From Aestuarierythrobacter sp037968495 (GTDB lineage: Bacteria > Pseudomonadota > Alphaproteobacteria > Sphingomonadales > Sphingomonadaceae): a DNA stretch of 25,961 bases. The first letter of the stretch is position 1. Each line of letters opens with the position of its first letter. Shown in pieces: positions 7,801 through 15,383 of the stretch. The position numbers were made by a program, and so were the translations under genes. The notes below the pieces were generated by a model. That model was not told where the DNA came from, searched no databases, and worked only from the letters and a program-made list of their open reading frames with translations. Location of the stretch: positions 1 through 25,961 of the forward strand of contig JBBKVP010000065.1 in assembly GCA_037968495.1 (NCBI GenBank), given 5' to 3'.

Positions 7801-9186
7801 ATGGGAAAACAGTCGATGCATTACCGCGCTCTCTTAACTTTAGGGAGCGCGGTGGCGCTTGCTGCTTGTTCGGCCACCGGAAGCGCGGATACCGAAAGCG
7901 TTTCCAAGAAAGGCGCTGCGGCAGCGGAGACGCCCTTCGCTTCTACCTATAGCCGCTATCCCGGTGCGCCCACCGCATTGGTCGGTGCGACCGTGTTTGA
8001 TGGGGCAGGCAACCGGATCGACAATGGCACCGTGTTATTTGCTGACGGTAAAGTTGCAGCGGTTGGCGATAGCAACCTCACCATTCCCGAGGGCTACACA
8101 CGTATCGATGGCACCGGCAAATACGTGACGCCCGGCATCATCGACATTCACAGCCACCTTGGCGATTATCCCTCGCCTTCGGTCGACGCCCATTCCGACG
8201 GTAATGAGGCAACCAGCCCGACAACACCCGAAGTATGGGCCGAACATTCGGTCTGGCCGCAGGACCCGGGCTTCAGCCGAGCGCTCGCCAATGGCGGTGT
8301 CACCAGCCTTCAGATACTCCCCGGCTCGGCCAATCTGATGGGTGGCCGCTCGGTCACTCTAAAGAATGTTCCGAGCCGCACAGTGCAGGGCATGAAGTTC
8401 CCCGGTGCGCCTTACGGCTTCAAAATGGCTTGCGGCGAAAATCCCAAGCGCGTCTATGCCAGCCGCGGTCCCTCCACCCGAATGGGTAACTTCGCAGTCA
8501 ACCGTCAGACATGGGCCGATGCCAAGGAATATGCCGATGGCGACCGCGAGAAGCGCAACCTCGCCAAGGAAACACTCGCTGGCGTTCTCGACGGCGACAT
8601 CCTCGTTCACAACCACTGTTACCGCGCCGATGAAATGGCGCAGGTGCTCGATATGGCGAAGGAAGCGGGTTATAAAGTCACCGCATTCCACCATGCAGTT
8701 GAAAGCTACAAGATTGGCGACCTGCTTCGCGAAGCCGACGTGTGCAGCGCGATCTGGGCCGACTGGTGGGGATTCAAGATGGAAGCCTATGACGGCATCC
8801 CAGAAAACGCCGCACTGATCCATCAGGCCGGTGCCTGCGTAATCGTCCATTCGGACAGCGCCAACGGCATCCAGCGCCTGAACCAGGAAGCTGCCAAGGC
8901 GCAGGCCTCCGGCAAGCGTATGGGCATCGATATTGCCGATGCAGAAATCATCCGCTGGCTGACGCTCAACCCGGCAAAGGCCATGGGAATCGACGACCAG
9001 ACGGGCAGTCTGGCAGCAGGCAAGATGGCCGACATCATCCTGTGGAATGGCGATCCGCTGAGTGTCTATTCACGGCCTGAAAAGGTCTGGGTCGATGGCG
9101 CGATGCTGTTCGACTCCTCCGATAGCAAACGCCGGCCGGTAAGCGATTTCGAGCTTGGCCAACCTGGTGAAGGAGATACGAAATGA
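7801..9186 (+). CDS. Amidohydrolase family lipoprotein (COG1228-type, possible dipeptidase)
   Basis: This 461-residue enzyme has an N-terminal lipoprotein signal (LAAC, lipid cysteine C23), so it is probably anchored in the envelope facing the periplasm. It shows the amidohydrolase metal site: TPGIIDIHSHLG with HSH at 117-119, a candidate carboxylated lysine at K208 in GFKMACGENPKR, LVHNHCYRADEM (H270, H272), AFHHAV (H297) and VHSDSANG (D352). The C-terminal LAAGKMADIILWNGDPL closes the composite beta-sandwich. Relatives include prolidase- and carboxypeptidase-like amidohydrolases, which fits the upstream peptide transporter. The substrate is not proven. Translation may begin at 7801 or at the ATG at 7816; neither has a strong ribosome binding site. 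Its TGA overlaps the next ATG (ATGA, 9183-9186). Confidence 0.88.
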   Translation: MGKQSMHYRALLTLGSAVALAACSATGSADTESVSKKGAAAAETPFASTYSRYPGAPTALVGATVFDGAGNRIDNGTVLFADGKVAAVGDSNLTIPEGYTRIDGTGKYVTPGIIDIHSHLGDYPSPSVDAHSDGNEATSPTTPEVWAEHSVWPQDPGFSRALANGGVTSLQILPGSANLMGGRSVTLKNVPSRTVQGMKFPGAPYGFKMACGENPKRVYASRGPSTRMGNFAVNRQTWADAKEYADGDREKRNLAKETLAGVLDGDILVHNHCYRADEMAQVLDMAKEAGYKVTAFHHAVESYKIGDLLREADVCSAIWADWWGFKMEAYDGIPENAALIHQAGACVIVHSDSANGIQRLNQEAAKAQASGKRMGIDIADAEIIRWLTLNPAKAMGIDDQTGSLAAGKMADIILWNGDPLSVYSRPEKVWVDGAMLFDSSDSKRRPVSDFELGQPGEGDTK

Positions 9187-10475
9187 GCGCGCGCAAATTG
9201 CTTGTTGCTGCACTCGCGGCACTCACTCTCCCCACCGCCGTTTCGGCGCAAGATTTCGCGATCACCAACGCAACCGTGGCCATAGGCGATGGCAGCGAGC
9301 CTATCGAAGGCGGCACAGTAGTGGTGCGCGGCGGCAAGGTGGTTGCTGCGGGCGCGGGCGTTGCTGTCCCAGCTGGCATTCCGGTTTCCGATGGAACGGG
9401 AACCTGGGTTACACCCGGATTGGTCGTCGCGCTCAGTGATGTCGGCATTTATGATGTCGGCGCCGTATCGGAGAGTAATGATACGTCCGGTGGCAGCAGC
9501 CCGTTCAGCGCAGCGCTCGATATCGCTCCCGCCATCAATCCGGCTGCACAGCAAATGAAACTCGCCCGCGCAGGCGGTGTCACCCGCGCTAGCGTGGTGA
9601 CAAACGCCCGGGGATCGATCTTCGCCGGGCAAGGTGCGGTGATTGATACTGGTGCGGATGCAAACGCTGTCATGAAGGCGCGCGCGTTCCAATATGTCGA
9701 ACTCGGCGAAGGCGGCGCGCGTCTTGCCGGTGGCAGCCGCGTTGCAGCGCATGTCTATCTGCGTAACGCGATTCGCGAAGCACGCGCTTTTGCCGCCGGT
9801 ACTTGGGAGGGCGAAGAAGCCATGCTGACCCGCGCCGATGCCGAAGCATTGGGTGCGGTGGTTTCAGGCAGCCAGCGCCTCTATGTCGAAGTCGAACGCG
9901 CTTCCGATATACGCACCGTGCTGGCGCTTGGCCGCGAATTTCCGAAGCTTGATATTGTATTGGTCGGCGCAAGCGAAGGCTGGATGGTCGCGAATGACAT
10001 CGCTGCCGTTGGCGTGCCAGTCATCGCCGATGCACTGGACGATTTGCCTGATAGCTTCGAGCAGCTTGGCGCAACGCAGAGCAATGTTGGCCGGATGGTC
10101 GATGCCGGAGTCGAGGTCTCGATCGGACGCATCTTCGGTGAGGAAATTCCGGCCTATGTCACCCAATATGCCGGTAACCTTGTGGCTCTGAGCAAAGTCC
10201 CCGGCGCGACAGGCCTGACTTGGGGCGAAGCATTCGCAACCATCAGTTCCGTGCCAGCCAAGATTTCCGGAATAGGCGGCATCGCAGGCGTTCTGAAGGC
10301 CGGTGCGGTGGGTGATATCGTGATCTGGGACGGCGACCCGCTCGAAGTCTCTACAGCACCGCTGCGCGTCTATATCGACGGTGTCGAACAACCGCTCGAC
10401 AGCCACCAATCCCGCCTGCGCGAACGCTACCGTGATCTCGACGAGAGCGACCTACCCAAGGCTTACGACTGGTAA
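9183..10475 (+). CDS. Amidohydrolase-like protein lacking the metal-binding histidines (pseudoenzyme candidate)
   Basis: This 430-residue secreted protein has a signal peptide ending about VSA-QDF. It has the full amidohydrolase fold outline: an N-terminal sandwich strand set, VTPGL, the RAGGVT segment and the closing LKAGAVGDIVIWDGDPLE. It lacks the active-site residues of its upstream neighbour. Where that has IDIHSHLG, this has VVALSDVG, with L84 and D86 in the histidine positions. The later histidine strands become LYVEVERASD and DIVLVGASEGW, and the catalytic aspartate region becomes SIGRIFGEE. It overlaps the active paralogue by four bases, so equal synthesis and perhaps a heteromeric complex are likely. 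A divergent metal site or a different chemistry cannot be excluded. Confidence 0.85.
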   Translation: MSARKLLVAALAALTLPTAVSAQDFAITNATVAIGDGSEPIEGGTVVVRGGKVVAAGAGVAVPAGIPVSDGTGTWVTPGLVVALSDVGIYDVGAVSESNDTSGGSSPFSAALDIAPAINPAAQQMKLARAGGVTRASVVTNARGSIFAGQGAVIDTGADANAVMKARAFQYVELGEGGARLAGGSRVAAHVYLRNAIREARAFAAGTWEGEEAMLTRADAEALGAVVSGSQRLYVEVERASDIRTVLALGREFPKLDIVLVGASEGWMVANDIAAVGVPVIADALDDLPDSFEQLGATQSNVGRMVDAGVEVSIGRIFGEEIPAYVTQYAGNLVALSKVPGATGLTWGEAFATISSVPAKISGIGGIAGVLKAGAVGDIVIWDGDPLEVSTAPLRVYIDGVEQPLDSHQSRLRERYRDLDESDLPKAYDW

Positions 10476-10477
10476 CT

Positions 10478-10972
10478 ATGATGCATAAGATACTTTTGGC
10501 AGCGGCTGCATTGGCAGCTCCAACTTCTCTCGCCGCGCAGGATTTCGACCTGTCGATGATGAAAGATACAACGCAAAGCAGCGCGTGGCATAACAGCCAG
10601 CAATGGGCGCTCACCAAGCTGGCCGCAGATCCGGACTGGACATATTTGGACGGCCTTTACTGGCGGCGCATTGCCGGTGATAGCACTGGCACAAAGCCAT
10701 TGGCCAGCGACACAGTCACGGTCCATTATGCTGGAACATTCGTGGACGGCACGACATTCGACAGCTCCTTTGATCGCGGCGAGCCAGCTACATTTCCGCT
10801 TGGACGGTTGGTGAAGGCTTGGCAGCTAGCGATTCCAAACATGGGCGTTGGCGACACTATCGAAATCGTTGCTCCGGCCCGGCTCGCTTATGGCACTTCA
10901 GGGCGGGGATCGATTCCGGGCGGTGCAACGCTCAATTTCAAGGTTGAGTTGCTAGGCATCGAAGGCCGCTAG
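10478..10972 (+). CDS. Exported FKBP-type peptidyl-prolyl cis-trans isomerase
   Basis: This 164-residue protein has a signal peptide (cleavage about LAA-QDF) followed by about 60 linker residues and one FKBP domain. Active-site residues are recognisable: VHYAGTFVDGTTFDSS (tyrosine, phenylalanine and aspartate of the pocket), ATFPLG, VKAWQLAI (tryptophan floor) and LAYGTSGRGSIPGGATLNF. It would isomerise X-Pro bonds in the periplasm. It starts two bases after the amidohydrolase-like stop, with tandem ATG codons at 10478 and 10481, so it is the fourth gene of the transporter operon. Placement with peptide uptake and amidohydrolase genes suggests help with proline-containing peptides or folding of the neighbours; this is inference. 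Confidence 0.92.
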   Translation: MMHKILLAAAALAAPTSLAAQDFDLSMMKDTTQSSAWHNSQQWALTKLAADPDWTYLDGLYWRRIAGDSTGTKPLASDTVTVHYAGTFVDGTTFDSSFDRGEPATFPLGRLVKAWQLAIPNMGVGDTIEIVAPARLAYGTSGRGSIPGGATLNFKVELLGIEGR

Positions 10973-10989
10973 TTTGGAAAGTCACTAGT

Positions 10990-11328
10990 TCAGAAATCCG
11001 GTGAATATTCACCGTCTGCGAACAAGTGCTTTTCGCCCCATCGCCATATCTCGGTGAACATCGGGCGCAGTTCGTCGCCCGCTGACGTGAGCGTGTAGCG
11101 CGCGCGGCGTCCTTCCGGCGGATCGCGTTTCAGCACTTCCGCCTCGACCAAGATCGCCAGCCGCGAAGTCAGCGCCGCGCGGCTGATCGGCAATTGCTCC
11201 ATGAATTGCTCGAACCGAGTAGCACCCAGAAAGGCCTCTCGTAGAATCAGAATTACCCAGCGATCCCCCAGCAAACGGGAGGCGCGGCCGATAGGGCATG
11301 GTGCGCGAGAGGCAGTGTATTTCTTCAT
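10990..11328 (-). CDS. HxlR family winged-helix regulator
   Basis: This 112-residue protein matches the HxlR family: the conserved cysteine and following helix CPIGRASRLLGDRW (C11), ILREAFLG, the recognition region ISRAALTSRLAILVEA, and the wing RARYTLTSAGDEL. HxlR proteins sense redox or small electrophiles and act as dimers on palindromic operators. It diverges from the PaaI thioesterase gene across 76 bases that contain two near-identical palindromes. One of them abuts its own ATG, implying autoregulation. No Shine-Dalgarno is visible before the ATG at 11328; its place is taken by the palindrome. It ends 17 bases from the convergent FKBP stop. Confidence 0.93.
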   Translation of the reverse strand: MKKYTASRAPCPIGRASRLLGDRWVILILREAFLGATRFEQFMEQLPISRAALTSRLAILVEAEVLKRDPPEGRRARYTLTSAGDELRPMFTEIWRWGEKHLFADGEYSPDF

Positions 11329-11329
11329 C

Positions 11330-11346
11330 AGTCTGCTTTTTAGACT
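11330..11346. promoter_or_regulatory. Probable HxlR operator, copy 1
   Basis: AGTCTG-CTTTT-TAGACT is a palindrome with five-base arms. It abuts the hxlR start codon with one base between, where the ribosome binding site should be. It shares its arms, spacer type and the following TTGT with copy 2, centred 44 bases away (about four helical turns). A repeat of this kind between a regulator and its divergent neighbour is the usual mark of the regulator's binding site. Confidence 0.65.
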
Positions 11347-11373
11347 TGTGAGTCACGGATGCAAGCTATCTAT

Positions 11374-11390
11374 AGTCTGTTTTACAGACT
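11374..11390. promoter_or_regulatory. Probable HxlR operator, copy 2
   Basis: AGTCTG-TTTTA-CAGACT is a perfect palindrome with six-base arms. It overlaps TATAGT (11371-11376), a plausible -10 element for the thioesterase gene, and lies just before that gene's AGGAG ribosome binding site (11394-11398). Binding here would block the promoter. It is followed by TTGT like copy 1. Confidence 0.7.
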
Positions 11391-11404
11391 TGTAGGAGAT
11401 TCGC

Positions 11405-11842
11405 ATGTCCAATTCCCGTTTCGAAAGCGAAGAACAATCGCTCACCTATATGAAAGAGGTTGCAGTGAAGGGTTCCGGCTTCTCCAATTGGCTGGGCGCA
11501 GAGCCAATCAAAGTCTGGCAGGGCGAATCCGAACTGCTGCTCGAAATGCGCGGTGAATTGACCCAGCATCACGGCTTCGCCCATGGCGCCATCGTCGGGC
11601 TGATGGCCGATAATGCCTGCGCTTGGGCTGGAGCGAGCGCGGTGGGCGATGTAGTGACGGGCAATTACACGATCAACTTCCTCGCCCCAGCGACGGGCAC
11701 GCACCTACGCTCCAAAGGAACCGTTATGAAAGCGGGCAAGCGCCAAGCCGTAGTCCGCGCCGATGTGTGGTCCGAAAGAGCAGGCGAGGAACCCGTGCTG
11801 GTGGCAGTTGCCCAAGCGACGATCATTCCGACGGGCCGATAG
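11405..11842 (+). CDS. PaaI family hotdog-fold thioesterase
   Basis: This 145-residue protein has the hotdog signature of the PaaI/YbgC group: HHGFAHGAIVGLMADNACAWA (residues about 55-75) with the aspartate used in catalysis, then NYTINFLAPA and the last strand ATIIPTG. It would hydrolyse acyl-CoA thioesters, possibly aromatic or medium-chain, in the cytoplasm. The ATG at 11405 has AGGAG seven bases upstream. It is divergent from hxlR and probably repressed by it through the two palindromes. The physiological acyl group is unknown. The nnrU gene follows after 56 bases containing an inverted repeat. Confidence 0.9.
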   Translation: MSNSRFESEEQSLTYMKEVAVKGSGFSNWLGAEPIKVWQGESELLLEMRGELTQHHGFAHGAIVGLMADNACAWAGASAVGDVVTGNYTINFLAPATGTHLRSKGTVMKAGKRQAVVRADVWSERAGEEPVLVAVAQATIIPTGR

Positions 11843-11854
11843 ATTGTTGCAGTT

Positions 11855-11889
11855 CCCTTGTCTGTGCTAGTTTTGAGTCACAGACAGGG
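11855..11889 (+). promoter_or_regulatory. Stem-loop between the thioesterase gene and nnrU, overlapping the nnrU ribosome binding site
   Basis: TGTCTGTG (11859-11866) pairs perfectly with CACAGACA (11879-11886) around a 12-base loop. CCC (11855-11857) and GGG (11887-11889) extend the stem past a bulged T. The right arm runs into AGGGAGGA (11886-11893), the nnrU ribosome binding site, so folding would partly hide it. The arms contain GTCTG and CAGAC, the same core as the two HxlR operators, but with a longer spacer. Confidence 0.5.
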
Positions 11890-11898
11890 AGGATCGGC

Positions 11899-12585
11899 AT
11901 GGGACCGGAACTAACATCATTGCTCGCCGCCAGCACTGCGCTGGTCGGATCACATTTCGCACTGTCGCACCCGCTGCGCGCGCCGCTGGTCGCTAAGCTG
12001 GGGACCAACGGATTTCTTGGCGTCTATTCGCTGATCAGCCTCGCCTTCTTCGTGTGGATGATCTGGGCATTCACGCAGGTTCCCGCTGGCGGAGCGCCGC
12101 TGTGGAATGGCAGCGGCGATGTGATGTGGGTGATTGGCAGCTTTCTAACACTGGTCGCGCTCGTCCTGTTTCTGGGCTCCTACATCGGCAATCCCGCCAT
12201 GCCGCAGCCGGGTGCAAAGGCGCTCGCCCGCAAAGAGCCGCATGGTGCGTTTCGCGTCACACGCCATCCGATGATGTGGGGTTTCGCTATCTGGGCCGCG
12301 TCGCACATTCTGGTGATGCCGACCCCGCGCACCGTGATCTTTGCGGGCGCTATTTTGATCCTAGCCTTGCTCGGCGCAAGACTTCAGGACCGCAAGAAAG
12401 AGGCGCTGATGGGTGAGGCGTGGATAGAGTGGGAATCGAATACCAGCTTCGCGCCCCAGCTTGGCCGCCTATTCAATGTAGGCCCGCTGCTTTGGATTAT
12501 CGCCATCGCGGCCTGGCTGGGCCTGACGTGGCTGCACATGTGGATGGGCGGGATACCCGCCAGTCTATGGTGGTGGTTGGGCTAG
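11899..12585 (+). CDS. nnrU: NnrU family membrane protein
   Basis: This 228-residue protein has about six hydrophobic segments and matches the NnrU family. Members were first linked to nitrite and nitric oxide metabolism in Rhodobacter and also occur in non-denitrifiers. Characteristic stretches are VGSHFALSHPLR near the N-terminus, RVTRHPMMWGFAIWAASH in the centre, and a C-terminal helix pair. The RHP...W...SH pattern is shared with isoprenylcysteine methyltransferase-like membrane enzymes. The ATG at 11899 follows AGGGAGGA; an upstream extension of the frame overlaps the thioesterase gene and is not supported. Its TAG shares CTAG with the stop of the convergent hydrolase. No denitrification gene is nearby, so the role here is open. 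Confidence 0.88.
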   Translation: MGPELTSLLAASTALVGSHFALSHPLRAPLVAKLGTNGFLGVYSLISLAFFVWMIWAFTQVPAGGAPLWNGSGDVMWVIGSFLTLVALVLFLGSYIGNPAMPQPGAKALARKEPHGAFRVTRHPMMWGFAIWAASHILVMPTPRTVIFAGAILILALLGARLQDRKKEALMGEAWIEWESNTSFAPQLGRLFNVGPLLWIIAIAAWLGLTWLHMWMGGIPASLWWWLG

Positions 12586-13379
12586 AGATCAGGCAAGCCG
12601 TCCAGAAATTCAAGGGCGGCTTCCTCTGCCGCCGGATGCCACGCCAGTTCATGCCCAACACCGGGGAAGATGATTAGCTCGGCGTCAGGCTTCGCTGCAG
12701 CCAAGCGGCGCGAATGCCATGGGCCGATCAAACTATCAGCGTCACCATGCATGATCAGCGTGGGCACATCGACTCGCGCGATCTTGGCGAGATTGTCATA
12801 GGTATCACGCAGCAAGAGGCCCGCCGGAACCCAGCGGACTTTCTCCTTCGCGACAGACTTGAGGCTAGAGAATGGCGAAATAAGGATGAGGGCTGCAGGG
12901 CTGGTTTCACTGGCAAGTTGTGTCGCTACGCCAGAGCCAATCGAATTGCCGATAATAACGATTTGCTCTTCCGGAACGCCGTTTTCGGCCAACCAAGCGA
13001 CGGCAGCACGGGCATCACTATACAGCCCTTCCTCGGACGGATTGCCCGGATTGCCGCGGTAGCCGCGATATTCCGCCGCGAGCACACCGTAACCTTCAGG
13101 CGCGAGCTGGTCGGTGGCAACAACACTGGACTGCCAGTCAGCACCATTTCCATGAAAATAGAGAATCGTCGGACGGCCGGGCGCGGCCGCTTTGTAACCG
13201 GCCTTGAGCGTCAGGCCGTCCGCTGTTTCGTAGCTGATGCGGTCAAACGCCTGCGGAATTAAACCCGTCCCGCCCGGTGCCGGATAGATCAGGCTGCGCT
13301 GCGCGAAAAACAGCACCGTAAGCAGGATCAGGTAGAGGGCCAGCAGCCCCAGCAGAACCTTCAGCGCAACGGACAGCAT
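12582..13379 (-). CDS. Membrane-anchored alpha/beta hydrolase (Bem46/ABHD13-like)
   Basis: This 265-residue protein begins with one hydrophobic anchor (residues about 5-27), then RSLIYPAPGG and a typical alpha/beta hydrolase fold. The oxyanion loop is YFHGNG, the nucleophile elbow GNSIGSG, the acid HGDADSLIG and the histidine GVGHELAWH, so the catalytic triad is complete. Relatives of the Bem46/ABHD13/ABHD17 group act as serine esterases or thioesterases; the substrate is unknown. It starts 10 bases after the dxs stop on the same strand, so it is probably co-transcribed with dxs, though no link to isoprenoid synthesis is evident. Its stop overlaps that of nnrU tail to tail. Confidence 0.9.
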   Translation of the reverse strand: MLSVALKVLLGLLALYLILLTVLFFAQRSLIYPAPGGTGLIPQAFDRISYETADGLTLKAGYKAAAPGRPTILYFHGNGADWQSSVVATDQLAPEGYGVLAAEYRGYRGNPGNPSEEGLYSDARAAVAWLAENGVPEEQIVIIGNSIGSGVATQLASETSPAALILISPFSSLKSVAKEKVRWVPAGLLLRDTYDNLAKIARVDVPTLIMHGDADSLIGPWHSRRLAAAKPDAELIIFPGVGHELAWHPAAEEAALEFLDGLPDL

Positions 13380-13389
13380 CCGGCGCGGC

Positions 13390-15327
13390 TCAGGCCCGCG
13401 CTTCTTCTACGCGCTCGTTCTCTCCGGCGCTATTGTGCCGCAGCGCCTTCAGCACTGTATCGACGATATGCGGCGCGTTCAGGCCAGCTTCGTCATATTG
13501 CTTATCGGGCGAGTCCTGATCCTGAAACGCATCCGGCAGGCGCAATGTGCGGATCTTAAGTCCCGCATCCATCAGGCCTTTGTCGCTCGCCAGCGTCAGA
13601 ACATGCGCGCCTAGACCGCCTATGGCGGCTTCCTCGACAGTGATGATAACTTCATGCGTCCGCATCAGCTTCTCGATCAACTCGCTGTCGAGCGGTTTCG
13701 CAAAGCGCAGATCAGCGACAGTGGTTGAAAGCCCCTTGGCCTCCAGTTCGCCCGCTGCTTTCATTGCTTCTGCGAGACGCGTACCGAGCGAAAGCAGTGC
13801 AATCTTATTGCCTTCCTTCACAATGCGGCCTTTGCCGATTTCCAGTTGCAGCGGCACATCCGGCATTGCCACGCCGGTGCCAGCGCCGCGCGGATAGCGG
13901 AAGGCGATTGGCCCGCTATCATGCAGTGCAGCGGTGAACGTCATATGGACCAACTCGGCCTCATCAGCCGCAGCCATCACCACAAAATTGGGCAGCGCGG
14001 CGAGATAGGTCACGTCAAAGCTACCGGCATGTGTTGCGCCATCAGCACCGACCAAGCCGGCGCGGTCAATTGCGAAACGGACGGGCAGATTCTGGATCGC
14101 CACATCATGCACAACTTGGTCGAATGCACGCTGGAGGAAGGTCGAATAGATCGCACAAAACGGGCGCATACCTTGCGCGGCAAGGCCAGCAGCAAAGGTC
14201 ACGCCGTGCTGTTCGGCAATCCCGACATCGAAGGCTCGGGTGGGATGAGCCTGCGCGAATTTGTCGACGCCGGTGCCGCTGGGCATTGCCGCAGTAATCG
14301 CGCAGATCTTGTCGTCCGTTTCGGCCAGTTTCGCCAGAGTTTCACCGAAAACATTCTGGTAACTGGGCGGGCCGCCACCCGGGCCCTTGTCCTGCTTGCC
14401 TGATACGACATCAAACTTCGCAACGCCGTGATATTTATCGGCGCTGTCCTCGGCGGGCGCGTAGCCCTTGCCCTTTTTCGTCACGACATGGATCAGGATC
14501 GGCCCCTGATCGGTGTCCCGAACATTTTCGAGCACCGGGATCAAATGGTCGAGATTGTGGCCGTCAATCGGGCCGACATAATAGAAACCCAGTTCCTCGA
14601 ACAATGTCCCGCCGGTAACCATGCCACGCGTATATTCCTCAGCCTTTTCCAGACCTGAGTGCACCCGGCGCGACAGCTTCTTAGCCATCTTCGAGGCAAG
14701 GCTGCGTAGGCCGAGATATTCGCTGGAGGAGACCATCCGCGCGAGATAGGCCGACAATCCGCCAACCGGCGGCGCAATCGACATATCATTGTCGTTGAGG
14801 ATCACGATCAGCCGGTTGCCCGCCTGTTCAGCGTTATTCATCGCCTCATAAGCCATGCCCGCGCTCATCGCGCCGTCACCGATTACTGCAATGCCTTTGC
14901 CGGGTTTATCATTCAGCTTGTTGGCAACCGCGAATCCCAGCGCTGCCGAGATCGAAGTCGAACTGTGTGCCGCGCCGAACGGATCATATTCGCTCTCACT
15001 ACGCTTGGTGAAGCCGGAAAGCCCGCCGCCTTGGCGCAGAGTGCGAATACGGTCGCGCCGCCCGGTGATGATCTTATGCGGATAGGCTTGATGGCCGACA
15101 TCCCAGATCAAGCGGTCGTCCGGCGTATTGAAGACGTAGTGAATGGCAGTCGTCAGTTCTACCACACCAAGGCCCGAACCCAGATGCCCGCCGGTTGAAC
15201 CGACCGTACTGATCATTTCAGCGCGCAGCTCATCGGCAAATTGCCGCAATTGATCGGGCTTCAACTTGCGAAGGTCGGCAGGCACATCGACTGTGTCGAG
15301 CAGCGGAGTATCAGGACGTTCACTCAT
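13390..15327 (-). CDS. dxs: 1-deoxy-D-xylulose-5-phosphate synthase
   Basis: Dxs condenses pyruvate and glyceraldehyde 3-phosphate, the first step of the MEP isoprenoid pathway, using thiamine diphosphate. At 645 residues it is the normal length. Visible are GGHLGSGLG with the catalytic histidine (H48), DVGHQAYPHK, the thiamine diphosphate motif GDGAMSAGM to NDNDMS (150-182), GPIDGHN, and VGIAEQHGVTFAAG with the catalytic glutamate. RYPRG and the C-terminal transketolase domain follow. The start is ATG at 15327, with no strong Shine-Dalgarno. It lies 56 bases downstream of zur, and the hydrolase gene follows after 10 bases. Confidence 0.97.
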   Translation of the reverse strand: MSERPDTPLLDTVDVPADLRKLKPDQLRQFADELRAEMISTVGSTGGHLGSGLGVVELTTAIHYVFNTPDDRLIWDVGHQAYPHKIITGRRDRIRTLRQGGGLSGFTKRSESEYDPFGAAHSSTSISAALGFAVANKLNDKPGKGIAVIGDGAMSAGMAYEAMNNAEQAGNRLIVILNDNDMSIAPPVGGLSAYLARMVSSSEYLGLRSLASKMAKKLSRRVHSGLEKAEEYTRGMVTGGTLFEELGFYYVGPIDGHNLDHLIPVLENVRDTDQGPILIHVVTKKGKGYAPAEDSADKYHGVAKFDVVSGKQDKGPGGGPPSYQNVFGETLAKLAETDDKICAITAAMPSGTGVDKFAQAHPTRAFDVGIAEQHGVTFAAGLAAQGMRPFCAIYSTFLQRAFDQVVHDVAIQNLPVRFAIDRAGLVGADGATHAGSFDVTYLAALPNFVVMAAADEAELVHMTFTAALHDSGPIAFRYPRGAGTGVAMPDVPLQLEIGKGRIVKEGNKIALLSLGTRLAEAMKAAGELEAKGLSTTVADLRFAKPLDSELIEKLMRTHEVIITVEEAAIGGLGAHVLTLASDKGLMDAGLKIRTLRLPDAFQDQDSPDKQYDEAGLNAPHIVDTVLKALRHNSAGENERVEEARA

Positions 15328-15383
15328 GGAGAGATGCTTACAACGGTAATTATCGCCTGTCGATGAACGGAATCAGACAGATT

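Noticed and set aside
11623..11898. A longer nnrU reading frame starting within the thioesterase gene
   Set aside because: The extra 92 residues overlap a conserved hotdog gene in another frame and read as low-complexity. AGGGAGGA marks the start at 11899.
13846..14403. A 185-codon plus-strand open frame inside dxs
   Set aside because: It is antisense to a complete, highly conserved Dxs domain and has no family features.
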